Shown piece by piece: positions 12,107 to 25,900 of a DNA stretch of 64,000 nt. How positions within the stretch are numbered: position 1 is the first letter of the stretch; each line of letters starts with the position of its first letter. The stretch comes from Diphasiastrum complanatum (lineage: Eukaryota > Streptophyta > Lycopodiopsida > Lycopodiales > Lycopodiaceae). The stretch covers positions 1 to 64,000 of the forward strand of contig MU832183.1 of NCBI GenBank assembly GCA_029204225.1, in the 5' to 3' direction. Made by a program: the position numbers and the translations under genes. Below the pieces are notes generated by a model. It saw only the letters and a list, made by a program, of their open reading frames with translations, was not told the origin of the DNA and did no database searches.

Positions 12107-15100
12107 CTGCACATCAATCACACCAGAGAAAAGTTTAGATGCAGAGAAACACATTAATCAACCCGTTTTTCTATCCTTTACTTACAAACACCAAGGTAGT
12201 TCATATAGCCTTTTGAAAAGAGAACAAGTAAAAGACATGTAATCCATAAAATGCCACTCTTTCAGGTTTCTTGTATATGGTTTGGGTTCCTAAACAGTCT
12301 GTACTTTATTCTACTATGCAAGCCAACTGAATAATAAAGCGCAGCATTCAGCCTGCCTGTACACTTACTCCAGCCTAGTGGTGGGACCCAGAGACCATGC
12401 CCAATGAATGTCATTGCTTTATTATGTATATTCATATTTGGGTCACATAGACTTTTCTCCTGATTGTGGCCTTGTCATTGATCAGAAAACAAAACCACTC
12501 TTTTGTGTTGGGCAATTGCCTACTCGGGTAAACAGAAAACAAAAACACAGAACTATTAGAGGAGATGTCAGTGTAGAATGCTTGACATACTATAGCCGTG
12601 GAAGTTCACCTTGATAGAGCCATGTTGAGGAAGAGAGTGGACTTCCTCACAAGTGGAACAGTAGAGTCGAGTTGGACGTATCGCTATATACTTCATGTAT
12701 CGTGAACATTTTCCACATTTGCTCAATGGCTTGCCAGATTCAGCAAGAGGAGAAAATTGTGCCTCAAAAAGAACATCCATGCGTTCAATCTAAAGTCACC
12801 AATATACAAAAGATTCAATAAATGGTTGTGTTGGAAAAGTCAACTCCACCGGTACTAACAGCAGTAGTCAAAATTACTATTGTGTATAAGTCTGGTAGAG
12901 CCACTTACATTTGACACAAAGTACGAAAATTTTGCAGCAAACTCCTGTAGTGCATGCTGCACAACATGAGCATAATCTGCCTGCCCCTTTCCAATCAAAG
13001 TTATTTGCTGCTCTATAAACTGTCGTATCTCCGGTAAGCATAGATCAACATCAATAGATTGATAGCCTCTAATGAGTGTGATGCCAAGGGTAGTTGGCAC
13101 CAAACGCCTTCCAGCTTGAACCTGACACAGCATGAAAAAGGTGGGAATCGTGGGAATCTATAAAGATGCAAGTTTTGAGAAAAGAAGCAAACAAAAACTA
13201 GGAGAGAGTTTCAAAAATATTTTGCTTGGATATCCAACATTGTCCACCATGAGTAAAATTTGACCTGAAGAAATGAATTAAGATTACATTTTCCTAACAA
13301 TCCTGTACAGGACAACCACTCCTAGAATTTTAGAATGAAAAAGCCAATGTTCAGATCATAGAACTAGTTTTCACCTGCGCATAGTTCCTCTCACAGATAT
13401 TGTTGATGTGAACTGGAATTGATGCATCTGTGCCAATTCCATGTTTCTCCATTAACGAGATAAGTTCGCTCTCAGTCAAATAATCAGGTGGAGAGGTTCG
13501 ACCCTGAAAGAACCTGGTATCAGAGCATATCAATTCCGTGCAAGCAGAATGATGGCCAAAATAAAAAATGACCAAAGTAAAGAAAAACTTCACGTGAACG
13601 CAAGTATAATCAGTCCTTTCACTATGCGCACAGAACTCACTCATTCAGTGTAAGTGAATAGGAAAAAGACTTTCCGTACACTGTTAGAGACTTTACAAGC
13701 AATAAATGATCAAAGGCATATTTCATAACAGGTTGAGGGATCTTTCTCCCAGAATTGAGAATTTACTTTTGTGGGTACTTATGCTTCAAAAATCATTTCT
13801 AACACTGTTGCTGGCTTTAAAACGATTCATCAAGGGGTAGACAGATGACTTTGACAATCTAGATGAAGTGATTTAGCTAAGTAAACGTGAGGATTTTACA
13901 TACAGGTAGATTTTCATTCTTTACAGCTGCACAAGCAGAGTGGTGTACGTGTAGTGACATCAAAACACTCAATGTGGTCGTGTGCCAAAGAATTTGGCAA
14001 AAGAAGCTTTTTCCAAACAGATTTAAGGATAGTTTCATCGCTACAATTTCAAAAGTCTAAACAAGACACTGCATTAAACAGCAAACCACTAAACTTTTAC
14101 TGCATTCTTGTTATAGAGTTGTACAGCTGACACGCCTCTAGAGGACTCACACTTGGACTGACCTTACAGACTTGCAGACTGCCCTTTAATTGTTCAAATT
14201 TTTATAGTTCAAAGTTCAAAATCCAAATAGAAACACCATATTTCCCTGTGATTGTGAGCATCAATTTTCATCATCTCACCTGATAGAACTCAACCTCAGA
14301 AAGAGGAATAGATTCACCAATAGCAAATGGCGGCAAATTATTTTCAGTGACTGACAGCCATGGTGTTACTGCTGTAAATCCTGGTTGTATCACTGTGCTG
14401 CCAGTGCAGTGGAAAGTTTCACCTCCTCCTATAAAAGAAACTTTTGTCCTGGTCGTACAGCTAAAAGGTTATAACAAGTGCATTGTTGAATATGAAAACA
14501 AACTGTATTGCTCTCCTTTGAATAATGAATGAGCAAGGTATCAGAGACCTGGACAATTGCATTCAGCTACAAAACTACAATGCTTAGTTACCTGGTGAAT
14601 TTGCAATCAGCACTGATGCTTGCAAGAAAATGCCGGGTCACGAAGTCATACAACCGCCAAGCATCCCCTCCTCCAAGATCAGCTTCCGTCGCAGATTGCA
14701 TAGGTGTGATAGGAGGATGATCCCCAGCATCCACCCCAGCCTTGGGATGATGGGGTCCAGCCACAAGTAAAGAGATAACATAATCACCCCATACAGGATT
14801 CTTTGCATGGACAGATAGAACTCCTCGAATATCAAAGCTTTGGGGGTAGGCTGTGCTCTCTGTACGGGGGTAGCTGGATTAAAATGTAGCAGAATTAGGA
14901 TTCATCAAGATCATATTCCAAGCACAATGAAATTCAAACCAGGAAGAGTACACTCTCATCCTGTTCCCAAGCTTGTTCACGGCCAACAGACAGAGCAATA
15001 ATATTTACTAAGCTTCCAAATAAGTGCAATTATGGAGGGGGGTAAAGAAAGACCAGAAACCAGAATCTGAAATATGGAACAATATTTCAAGTGCCTCTTC

Positions 15101-18100
15101 GTCCATGTGAGGTACTAGCCTTGTGAAAGAATGTTGATCATCAAACTTCAATGCTCAAGCTTAAAGAAATCTACTTTGCAACCTCTAGAGGTCTAAAAGT
15201 TGTCTATTGATAAAAGAATTGACTGGGCTATGTCAAGCATTTTCTATCACTTGAAGGAACCTAGGAATTTTCTCACTGATGGAGAGATTGATCCATGAAT
15301 GCAATGTACTATTAGTATTGTTTGTACCCTAAGTTTATTTAGTGTAGAGAATATAATCAGTATATATGTCAAGTCCAACTAACAAGAAAAATTCTGGATA
15401 CTAGCTTAACATCCTAAGCTGAAAGTAGGAGTTGTATCTCATAAATTCGTAATGACTGCATGGAAATTGTAATAGGTAAATAAAGAAAGCAGCTTTGGGT
15501 ATTGAAATTCATAATAATAATAATAATAATAAATAAAGACTTTTTGTAAGACCATACCATTATCAGATAATCGTGACTGACTTTGATCAGATGATAATGT
15601 TTAATCCTAAGCAACTTAATCATAATAATATTCTACTTAATGACTGTAGTATCCTATTTTGTTTGTTTTTGTGGATTATTCTGCCAGCATTCAGCAAGAG
15701 CTCTATATAGCATCGCTACTTATTCATGAAGAATATTTAGGCCTAAAAGTGTATTGATATATGTTGTTAACTTCATGGCAGAGGGTGAGAGATCAAGATA
15801 TCTGTGAGCAGATAATCTTTTGCATCTCAAAAACAATATTGAGTAATCAGCTGCCTAAAGGCATCATCTAATGAAGACACCAACAGTGTACAGCCCTAAC
15901 AAGATGTCTTTTTTGCGAAATATAAATCTTAGTTGCCCGTTCCGGAACGGAACGAGTTCTGGAACGCTTTCCGGAACAGGACCAAAAAAATTAAAAAAAA
16001 TACACAGGTTTTTACAAAGGAAAAAACCGCGATACTGTAATATCAGTAACATTGCTCTTCCTGGCATTTCTCTATTGCACCTCATTTCTGTGCTTTCGCA
16101 AGGCTACCTCTTCAGTCTTCAAGAAGGCGTGCCTCAGCTCTGATGCATAGCAGAGTGATGGGGCAAAAATCTGTATACTGACATTCTCGCTCCCTTTGCT
16201 GTGCTTTGCTTGCTCTTTCTTTCTTGCCACATAAACGCAGCATTCGTTCTTCTGCTCCTACCGGTTACGCGAGCGCTGCTTGATTGATCGGGGAGAAAGG
16301 GCCGCGAAGCCAAGCTAGCATCAGTGGCGGGGCGAAATCAGAGAGAGTTGTAAGTGGAGCGCTGCAGATTGGCTGGCGGAGGCATTAGCGAAGTGATAAT
16401 TTGCAGGATCAGTGCGGTCCATGAAGTGAAGGGAAGGGGCAGGAGCGTAAGAGAGATAAGGGAGCTTTGCCGTCCTACAACGCAGTGCCTCTTCCCTTAT
16501 CCTTGTATTCGCCTTTGCCTTCACCTTCGTCTCTCGTCTCTTCCCCGGCGCCCATAGCAAGCACAGCAGCATCGCCTGGGCCAGGCATTTGTATTCCACA
16601 TCCTCGAGATATATTGCTTGCACATCAGCTGGCGAATATGCTCATCTCTTGAAAGTAGAAAAGATCACCTGTTTTTTTGTCATTAAAAAAAGAACGTTCC
16701 AACCCAGTACGTTCCGGAACGGACTGTATTCCGACCCAAAAGGTCGGAACGGGTTTCTAAGGTATATATATAAACCAGCATGCATTCTAATCATGAAAAA
16801 CCTATCTTGTCTTCATTAACTGGCAGAATAGGTTCATTGGGGTTGAAGTCAAACATGAACCAGACACACAAAAAGGAAATTTTTTATCATATTTAGAACG
16901 AAAATGAAACTTCATATGTGGAGTGAAGGCATAGTTATTTCAACAGAATACAAAACAGAACAGAAAAATTAGTAAGGCTCTATATGCAAGATAGTGATCC
17001 TGAAAGCTTCTTCATTCATGCCCAGAAAAGAGCAAACCTTATGTAGCCTTGAATATAAAGTCGTTCAGCTACCTGCATTGCATGATGGGGCCCTATACCC
17101 AATCCACTAGATGCCACCTGGAAAATGCACAAACATAGTGAAATTTAGCTGCGTATATGGTTTGACTCTAATTATTTCATTATATTTCAAACAGTAGCCT
17201 AAGAGTTTATACCAAGCTTTGATAGCACGGAAAGGCCACGAGACTTCTTCCAAAGTTGCTATTATGCTATTACCAATTTCCAAGGATGACTGCTAAATCC
17301 TTTCTGATATGCATAAGAAACTCCAGAGGTACAAAAGATCTATATTATATATATATATATAACATAGAACCCACGGTTCTCAGAACCGTGGGTTCTGGGA
17401 ACCGTGGGAGGAACCGTACCACGGTTCCTCGAACCGTGGTACGGTTTTTCTATCTAATTAAATAAAAAAATAATTGATTAATTACCAAATCATCTGTGAA
17501 ATCTGTGAATACCAAATTTGGACAGATGACACAGATTTCACAGATTTTACAGATGACACAGATTTGACAGATTTCACATGAGATGCACAAATGATTTGAC
17601 AGATGATACAGATGATTTGACAGATGTTAAATCATCTGAAATCATCACTGATTTCACAGATTTCACATGATGACAGATGTACAGATGATTTGACAGATGA
17701 ATCGATGATACAGATGATTTGACAGATAATTTCACAGATGATACAGATGATTTCACAGATGATTGACAGATTTTACAGATGATTTCACAGAATTCACAGA
17801 CTTCACAGATTCTTTTGGCCTTCTTTTTGCATATTTTTGGGTTATATTTGCGGTGGAAACTAAAAAAAAATTAATTAATTAATTACTTAGTACGGTTCAC
17901 AACGGTTCCCCCTTAATATTTTTAAGAACCATACGGTTCACTGTACGGTTCTCAGAACCGTGGTGAACCGCTGACGGTTCATTGATTCTATGATATATAA
18001 TAATAATAATAACAGGGATGCGCGTCCGGTTTGTGCCCGCGCCCGGCGCCCGGGCGCGGGGTAGGGCGGTAACATTTTTTTTTCTTTTTTAACCTAAAAT

Positions 18101-18661
18101 ACATGTAAAAAAATTTAAAACTAAAATAAAAAATTGCGCCCACCCCGGCGTGTCCACCCCGGGCGCACCCGGGCGTGCCCGCGCCCGTGCCCGCATCCGG
18201 GCGCGATCAAATAATAGTCTTTTGCCTCAGGTTATCTTCATAGAAAATGACATTCCAGATGACAAAGACCTTGCTGTAAGATTATACGAGTGGTATTGTC
18301 TCTCCTTATCTGCATAGCCAATAAACAAAGATTAAAAGATCTGTCATCTACTTTTTACCTATTTTCAAGCAGAATGTGCATAAGCAATCGCACCAAAATA
18401 TCTTAAATGTGAAACACAAAGCTTAATGCCAATTGAACTCTCTCGAGGAGTTTTTCCAGCCAAGGCCTTGTGAGGGGTTCATTTTTTGGCAAATAAACAG
18501 CAGTGTGGGTAGCATCAGCCCTAAAAATGATAAGGCAACTTCAGTACAATCAAAGCTGTAGATGCTAGATTTATCCTACACTCAGCCTCTAAATGACCAG
18601 TTTTTGTGCAATAAAGACAAACTTTGGAGGAAGAAGATTCCGTGCCTGGGGTCCCCTACTT

Positions 18662-18707
<46 letters not shown>

Positions 18708-19091
18708 ATATTTATGTATACATGCCCAGCAAAAATGTGTACACGCCCGGACAAAACGTGTACATATGTCGTCAAAAATACCATTAAAAACATATAGTAA
18801 ATGTAATGAATTTATTGAAGAAATTTTACGCTGAAAAAATGAAAACATTACAAAAAAGACATGCATGCATCTAAGGGGCCCACTCCAAATTCAAATTACC
18901 CTTTATCCACACACACTTTCATAGTGAAAGGTGTTAAACAAAACGGACTTTCATTATACAAAATTTCACTAGATTTGAAGGGCACTTTAAGGATTTTTTT
19001 TAATTATCAGACTTTCCACGGAAAGGCTAAAATAAAAATGCATTTCTATGAAGGAAAAATCGGCTATGAAGGGCTGGGAAGGCTTCAAAAC

Positions 19092-19174
<83 letters not shown>

Positions 19175-21521
19175 CTGAAGCCTGCATGGCAGACCTACGT
19201 GGCATAGCTTAGTTGGCTTGCCACACAACCCTATGTGGCAGACTGCAACATGCCTGCATGGTAGACATCAAGCCTATGTCATGCCTATATAACCTGCCAC
19301 GCAAGCCTATAATAAGCCTACTTGGCTTGCCACATGGCAAGTCCCAAGCCTGAGTGGCCTACGTGGCTTGCCACATGCGAGCCCCAACACTCTCTCTCTC
19401 TCTCTCTCTAGGTCCACTCAAGCCTACATGGCAGAGCTTGGTTGGCTTGCCACACAAGCCTATGGCAAGCCTATGTGGTAGCCTGCGACATGCTTGTGTG
19501 ACAGACAACAGACCTATTCCATGCCTATGTGGCCTGCCACGCAAGCTTACGGTAGGCCTACGTGGCTTGCCACGTGACAACTTTCGAGCCCACCTATATC
19601 TTTCTCTCTCTCTTTGTCCACTCAAGCCTACGTGGCAGAGCCCGGTTGGCTTGTCATACAAGCCTATGGTAGGCCTACATGGCTTGCCACATGGCAAACC
19701 TCAAGCCTGCATGATTTGCCATGTGGTGGACCTACGTGGCTTGCCACATGGAAGTGTGCAACAGGCTTGGCAGACCACGTAGGCAGAGCCTGGTGGGCTT
19801 GTCAGCCTATGATGGGCCTACGTGCCACATGGCTAACCCCAAGCCTACATGATTTGCCACATGGAAGGCATACGTGACTTGCCACGTGGCAGCCTATGAC
19901 AGGCTTGGTAGATAACATGCCTATGTGGCCTACTACACAAGCCTATGGTAGGCCTACGTGGATTGCCACATGGCAGCTTTTGAGCCCCACCTCTTTCTCT
20001 GTGTAGGTCCACTCAGGCCTAGATGGCAAAGCCTGGTTGGCTTGCCACACAAGCCTATGTCAATTGCCACATGGCAAACCCTAAGCTTGCAGGACTTGCC
20101 ACATGGTAGACCTACGTGACTTTCCACGTAGCAGCCTGGGACAAGATTGACAGATAATAGATCTATGACATGCCTATGTGGCCTGCTACACAAGCCAATG
20201 GTAGTCCTACGTGGCTTACGACATGGGAAATACCAACCCTACATGGTTTTCCACGTGGCTTGCCACGTGGTAGCTTGCGAGCCCCAACTCTCTCTCTCTA
20301 GGTCCACTCAAGCCTACGTAGCATAGCCTGGTTGGCTTGCCACACAAGCCTATGGCAAACCTATGTGGCAACCGGCAACATGCTTGCATGGCAAACATGA
20401 GGCCTATGCCATGCCTATGTGGTCTGCCATGCAAGCCTATGGTAGGCCTACATGGCTTGCCATGTGGCAAACCCCAAGCTTGCATGATTTCCCATGTGGC
20501 AAGCCTACGTGGCCTGCCATGTGACAACCTATGATAGGCTTGGTAGATAGTAAGCCTATGTGGCCTACTACACAAGCCTATGGTAGGCCATGTGGCATGC
20601 CACACAAGCCTTACGTGGCTTGCCACATGGCCAGTCCCAAGCCTGAATGGTTTTTCCACATGGCAAGCCTACGTGGCTTGCCATGTGGTAACTTGAGCCC
20701 CAATTCCCTCTCTTTCTCTACATGTCCTCACTCAAGCCTACGTGGCATAGCCTAGTTGGCTTGCCACACAAGCCTATGTGGCAACCTGCAACATGCTTTC
20801 ATGGCAGACATGCCTATGTGGTCTACCATGCAAGCCTATGGTAGGCCTACATGGCTTGCCACGTGTCAGCTTTCAAGCCCACCACCTCTCTATCTCTCTC
20901 TCTCTGGGTCCACTTAGGCCTACATGGCAGAGCTCGGTTGGCTAGCTGCACAAGCCTATGGTAGGCCTACATGGCTTGTCATGTGGCAAACCCCAAGCTT
21001 GCATGATTTGCCATGTGGCAGGCAAACGTGGCCATGTGGCAACCTATGATAGGCTTGGTAGATAGTAGGCCTATGTGGCCTACTACACAAGCCTATGGTA
21101 GGCCATGTGGCAAGCCACACAAGCCTTACGTGGCTTGCCACATGGCCAATCCCAAGCCTACATGGTTTTCCATGTGGTAGGCCTACGTGGCTTGCCATGT
21201 GGCAACTTTCGAGCACCAATTCTCTCTCTCTCTATGTCCACTCAAGCCTACGTGGCAGAGCTTGGTTGGCTTGCCACGCAAGCCTATGTTAGAACTACGT
21301 GGTGGCAAACCCCAAGCTTGCATGACTTGCCATGGGGTAGGCCTACATGGCTTGCCATGTGGCAGTCTGCAATAGGCTTGGTAGATAGCAGACCTATGAC
21401 ATGCCTATGTGGACACAAGCCTATGGTAGTCCTACGTGGCTTTCCACGTGGCAAGTCCCAAGCCTACATGGTTTTAAACATGGCAAGCCTATGTGGCTTC
21501 CCATGTGACAACTTTCGAGCC

Positions 21522-21557
<36 letters not shown>

Positions 21558-22013
21558 CCTCCCTCTCTCTTCTGGCCCATTGTTGTACCTTTCTTCCTGC
21601 CATTATGGCTGATTGGCAATCAGTGAATTGGAAGGGCCGTCAAAAGGTTCTATGTAAAACAGGTTACCTGAAGGGATCTACTATTTTTATGGATGAAGAC
21701 TTGACGCCCATTCAATGAACTGAGAGAAAGAAAATTATCACAGATACTAAGGCCAACGGTTTCCGGGCTCTCTTTCGAGACGGACGCCCGGTCTTGATTA
21801 AAATTGCAGAACTTTAACTTTCAGATTCTTCTCCCTCTCCTACATGAGAGATGTTTGAGCTACGGTCATTTATTTCTTCTCCTACGTGAGAGATGAGCTT
21901 TTTTACATAGCGAATTACGTTTTAGTTTTGTTTTCTGTTGACGGCATTGTTCCATCCGAGTTCCCTCCTTTTCGTCTTATACACCTTTTGGCATGGAAAA
22001 GACGTTAATAAAG

Positions 22014-22085
<72 letters not shown>

Positions 22086-22901
22086 CCACTCAAGCCTACA
22101 TGGTAGAGCCTGGTTGGTTCGCCACACAAGCCTATGGTATGCTTACGTGGTTTGCCACATGGCAACCCCAAGTCTACATAATTTGCCATGTGTCTGACCT
22201 ACGTGGCTTGCCATGTGGCAACTTGTGACAAGCTTGGCAAATAGCATGCCTATGACATGCATATGTGGCCTCCTACACAAGCCTACGGTAGGCCTACGTG
22301 GCTTGCCACGTGGAAAACCCCAAGCTTGCATGGTTTGCCATGTGGCAGGCCTACATGACAGGCCACAATGAGGTGACTTGCGCGACATTCGATCTCTGAT
22401 TTGTGGGGAGAGTTGTTTTCTTAAGGGGGCTCTTTAATATTTTTGCACCCCTTCCCCTCCCCTCGAAAAATAAAGAGGCCCCATCCTCTAGCCCCACAAA
22501 ATAGTTTTGTTTTATTTTTTTGGGGGGGAAGGTCTAGGTTGGAGTGGGGGGAGGAAGGGGAGGATTTAGCTTCCCCACACATTCTTTTTTTTAGGGTGGG
22601 GGAGAGGGCTACATTCCCACCCCTGTCTCCCCCCATTTTTTTGGGGGTGGGAGGGAGGTGGGCCTTGGCACAACCCCCCTTTACATTTTTCACTCTCTCG
22701 GCAACATGGAGGGGCACACACAATGCGTCGTCTTGCAAAAAGAATTACAAACGAAAAGAATGTTGTGCCACAGACCACGGGGAAGGGGAGGATGGCTAAG
22801 TAGACCATAATCACCCCCACTCTGAGCATCATCCACACGTCTCGACCACCAGCCAGCACCCAAATTGCCGGCTGCCCGTCAACGACGAGCTAACCCACTA
22901 G

Positions 22902-22938
<37 letters not shown>

Positions 22939-25900
22939 TAGTACCCCGTGGTACCGCTAATATGGTACCGCCGGTACCATATCAGTGGTACCGCCGGTAC
23001 GGTACCGCCCTGAGACCTGCGGTACCAGGGCGGTACCATTTTTTATATTTATTTATTTTTAAATATTTTTAATAATTTTTTTTTGCATATTAACTACCAA
23101 AAAAGGACAAAAAAAAGTAAAAAAAAGGTGTAAAAAAAGAGGATACAGTACATGATGCAGGGGACTGGTGCAGTGGCACATGGGCACTGCGGGTGAGCAG
23201 ACCGAGGGGCCGATGGGAGACCAACACAAGGGGGGTAGCATCACATAGGGGCAAGTACAGAGGCACATGGGGTGAGCAGACCATGGGGCCAATGGGAGAC
23301 CAACACAGGGGAGGAGCATCACATGGGGGCAGGTACAGAGGCACATGGGACAAATCCGGACAGGTACACCGTCACATGGGCACTGTGGGGGAGCAGACCA
23401 CGGACCCAATCGGAGTGCAGCATGTGGTACATGTACATGGAGCAGGTACAGTAGCACATCACAATTAATGGGGACAGGTACAAGGGCACATGGAGGGATC
23501 ATCAACAACTGCACATGGGGGAACAGGCTGTGGGGTTAAATAGGCACTCACGAGGCTGTGAGAGCCAGTGAGAGGCTGTGAGAGAGAGACTGTGAGAGGC
23601 ATTGTGAGAGTTATTGTGAGAGGCATTGTGAGAGCCAATGAGAGCCAGTTCGAGAAACAGGGCGTCGTGAGATGGCAGAGTGCATACCACCAAGGCCTGA
23701 GGGCGAAGCCAGGAGGAAGCTCGAGGAAGATGTCCGAAGGCACAACGAAAGGCATCGGAAGCAAGAGGCAGACATTGCAGAGATGCTGCGACAAACTCGG
23801 GAGAGACACCCAGAGCTACAGATCCCTGCTCCCGCTGTCGAGCTGGATTTGGATGAGCAGATCGGAATGAACTTCACACGACGGCAGCTCATCATGGTCA
23901 GGGAAAGGGCTGCCCGCCATCGGGCTGACCAGGAGGCAGCTCGGGCTAACCGGGAGGCAGAACGAGAGCGACATAACAATGCTCCTGACGAGGGCGAGGA
24001 GTCAGTGGAGGATCCATAGGAATGTTTAGCATAGATGGGGTCTAGCCGTATGTGGCTGACTGTTGTTATGTAATGTTCATCAGTAGATGAGGCAGCATTT
24101 AGTGTCTAGCATAGTGTAAAGAACAGCCCCAGTCGTATGTGGCGGGAATACGTATTGTTATTTTGATACATCTGATGAATTAATGTACGGTGTGTTTTTT
24201 GTGCAATGCGTGCCTTGTGTATTGCAATCTGATGCATGTGTTTATGAAATGCTATCAGGGGGGTTGTATGTTTGTGCTCTGCATATGCTCTCAATCTCTG
24301 TAGTGAAAACTAATTGAAAACACGCACACACCATTTGAACTAAAACTGCAAGTAGAACAACACGCACACACCATTTGAAGTAAAACTGCAAGTAAAATAT
24401 CACAATTACAAATTGACAAATATACATTGTGCAGTGAATAGAATACGTCCAACACTGAATATAATATGGAAAATGGTCTGAATACAGTGTTCGACCATCT
24501 GGTCGCCAAACATGGAACATGACATGAAACTGCTAAAAATAAAACGACAGAGCCACAATCAATGCTCTGGCTCTGACTCAGACGAATGCTCTGGAGACAA
24601 CTCAGGGCCCCGAGCTGACTCTCGCAGCCGATATCTGTGCCTGTCTGGAGCTGGCATGGGTTGTGTATCAGAAGAAGAGGACTCGTCACTAGCATCATCC
24701 CAATCTGCCTCTGCATCAGCCCCCAAGCAAGCCAAACCAACAACACCTGCTCCAGCTCGCTGTAATGCTGCACCTCTAGCTATAACTGGAGCCTTGCGTG
24801 GTCGTCCTCTCCTCCCTTGCAGTTTCTGTGCCTTGCCTTTCTTGTTCGGTGCACCCTTGGGCCTTCTTGGTCTCTTGCGGACAAGAGGAGCTGTCAATGC
24901 CTCATCACCCCCATGCAAATCACCTTGCTGGCTAGGCTGGGCCCAAGCTGTGGCCGGTTGGGATAGGGAAGCAAAAGAGGGAACTCCCTGTGCAGTTGAG
25001 CGAGGATGATGAGCTCCTAGAGTGTATGCCCGTGGGGCTGCTGCTGGTGGAGGGACTGGCTGTGAAGGAGGCAAGTACAGCGGCGATATGTGTAAGCAAT
25101 GAACACTTGCTGAAGGCTGACGTAGGTCTTCCACCCAGAAATGGGATGCATGAAATATAATCAGAGATGGCTGTTATTTTCATCCTGATCTCGTTGGCCC
25201 CCATCCAAAAACACAAAGCTTCAGTCCATCCTGAAGATATGAAACAAAGCCTAAGGAGATGAACAGACCCCTGCTAATGTGTTTTGTTAAGGTAGAATAG
25301 AGTCAACAAACAGAATAAGACAGGATATGGTTTTTTTTTCTTTGTAAAAAAATACGTACTTTTTTAATTTTTTGGGGGTCCCGATCTGGAACGGAACACG
25401 TTCTGGTTTTTCTTTTTTAATTTTTTGGGGGTCCCGTTCCGGAACGGAACGCGTTCCGGAACGGGCAACTAAGCAATAAGCTCATATCTCATGAACTAAA
25501 ATTTTAAAAAACTCTTTTGATCATACAGCTTTAAGAAACTTAAGAGCTTATTATCCCACATTACGAAAGATGATAGGACAGCGATCTACCAACCTTTAAC
25601 ATGTTCACAGTGTTCAGGCCATTCGGGCGGCTTTTAACTTCCTCTTTTTTCGCAATGTTTGCCACTTTTACAGATTGAGAATCAGCCACCATCTTCTGAA
25701 AAATTGCTGCAATCTGGCCATTGTCAATGCACAAAAAATCATTATCCAATTAAAAAAATATGGGGATATGAAAAATAAATTGATAGGAATATTTTTCATG
25801 TGATGGCATTGAGATCTGGCACTCTCCACCGACCTCCAGATTTCTTTGAAAAAGAAAGGGAAAAACAATTTTAAACACTGATATAACACTTAAAAGCATC

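Noticed and set aside
14347-14835. Three open frames on both strands over TOP3B exons 10 and 11
   Set aside because: They overlap exons whose reading frame and splice sites are fixed by conserved motifs; the other frames have no domain.
16321-16652. Overlapping frames on both strands inside the 15928 element
   Set aside because: GC-rich interior gives open frames by chance; none shows a domain.
19097-21520. Regular repeats considered as a CRISPR-like array
   Set aside because: Unit lengths vary from 180 to 420 bases, there are no unique spacers of constant size, and the host is a eukaryote.
19354-21626. Long open frames on both strands in the satellite
   Set aside because: They come from the tandem repeat (recurrent Gly-Leu-Pro and Leu-Ser patterns) and no start or domain supports them.
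22443-22859. Frames of about 100 codons on both strands in the G/C-run block
   Set aside because: Composition is dominated by Gly, Pro and Lys from homopolymer runs.
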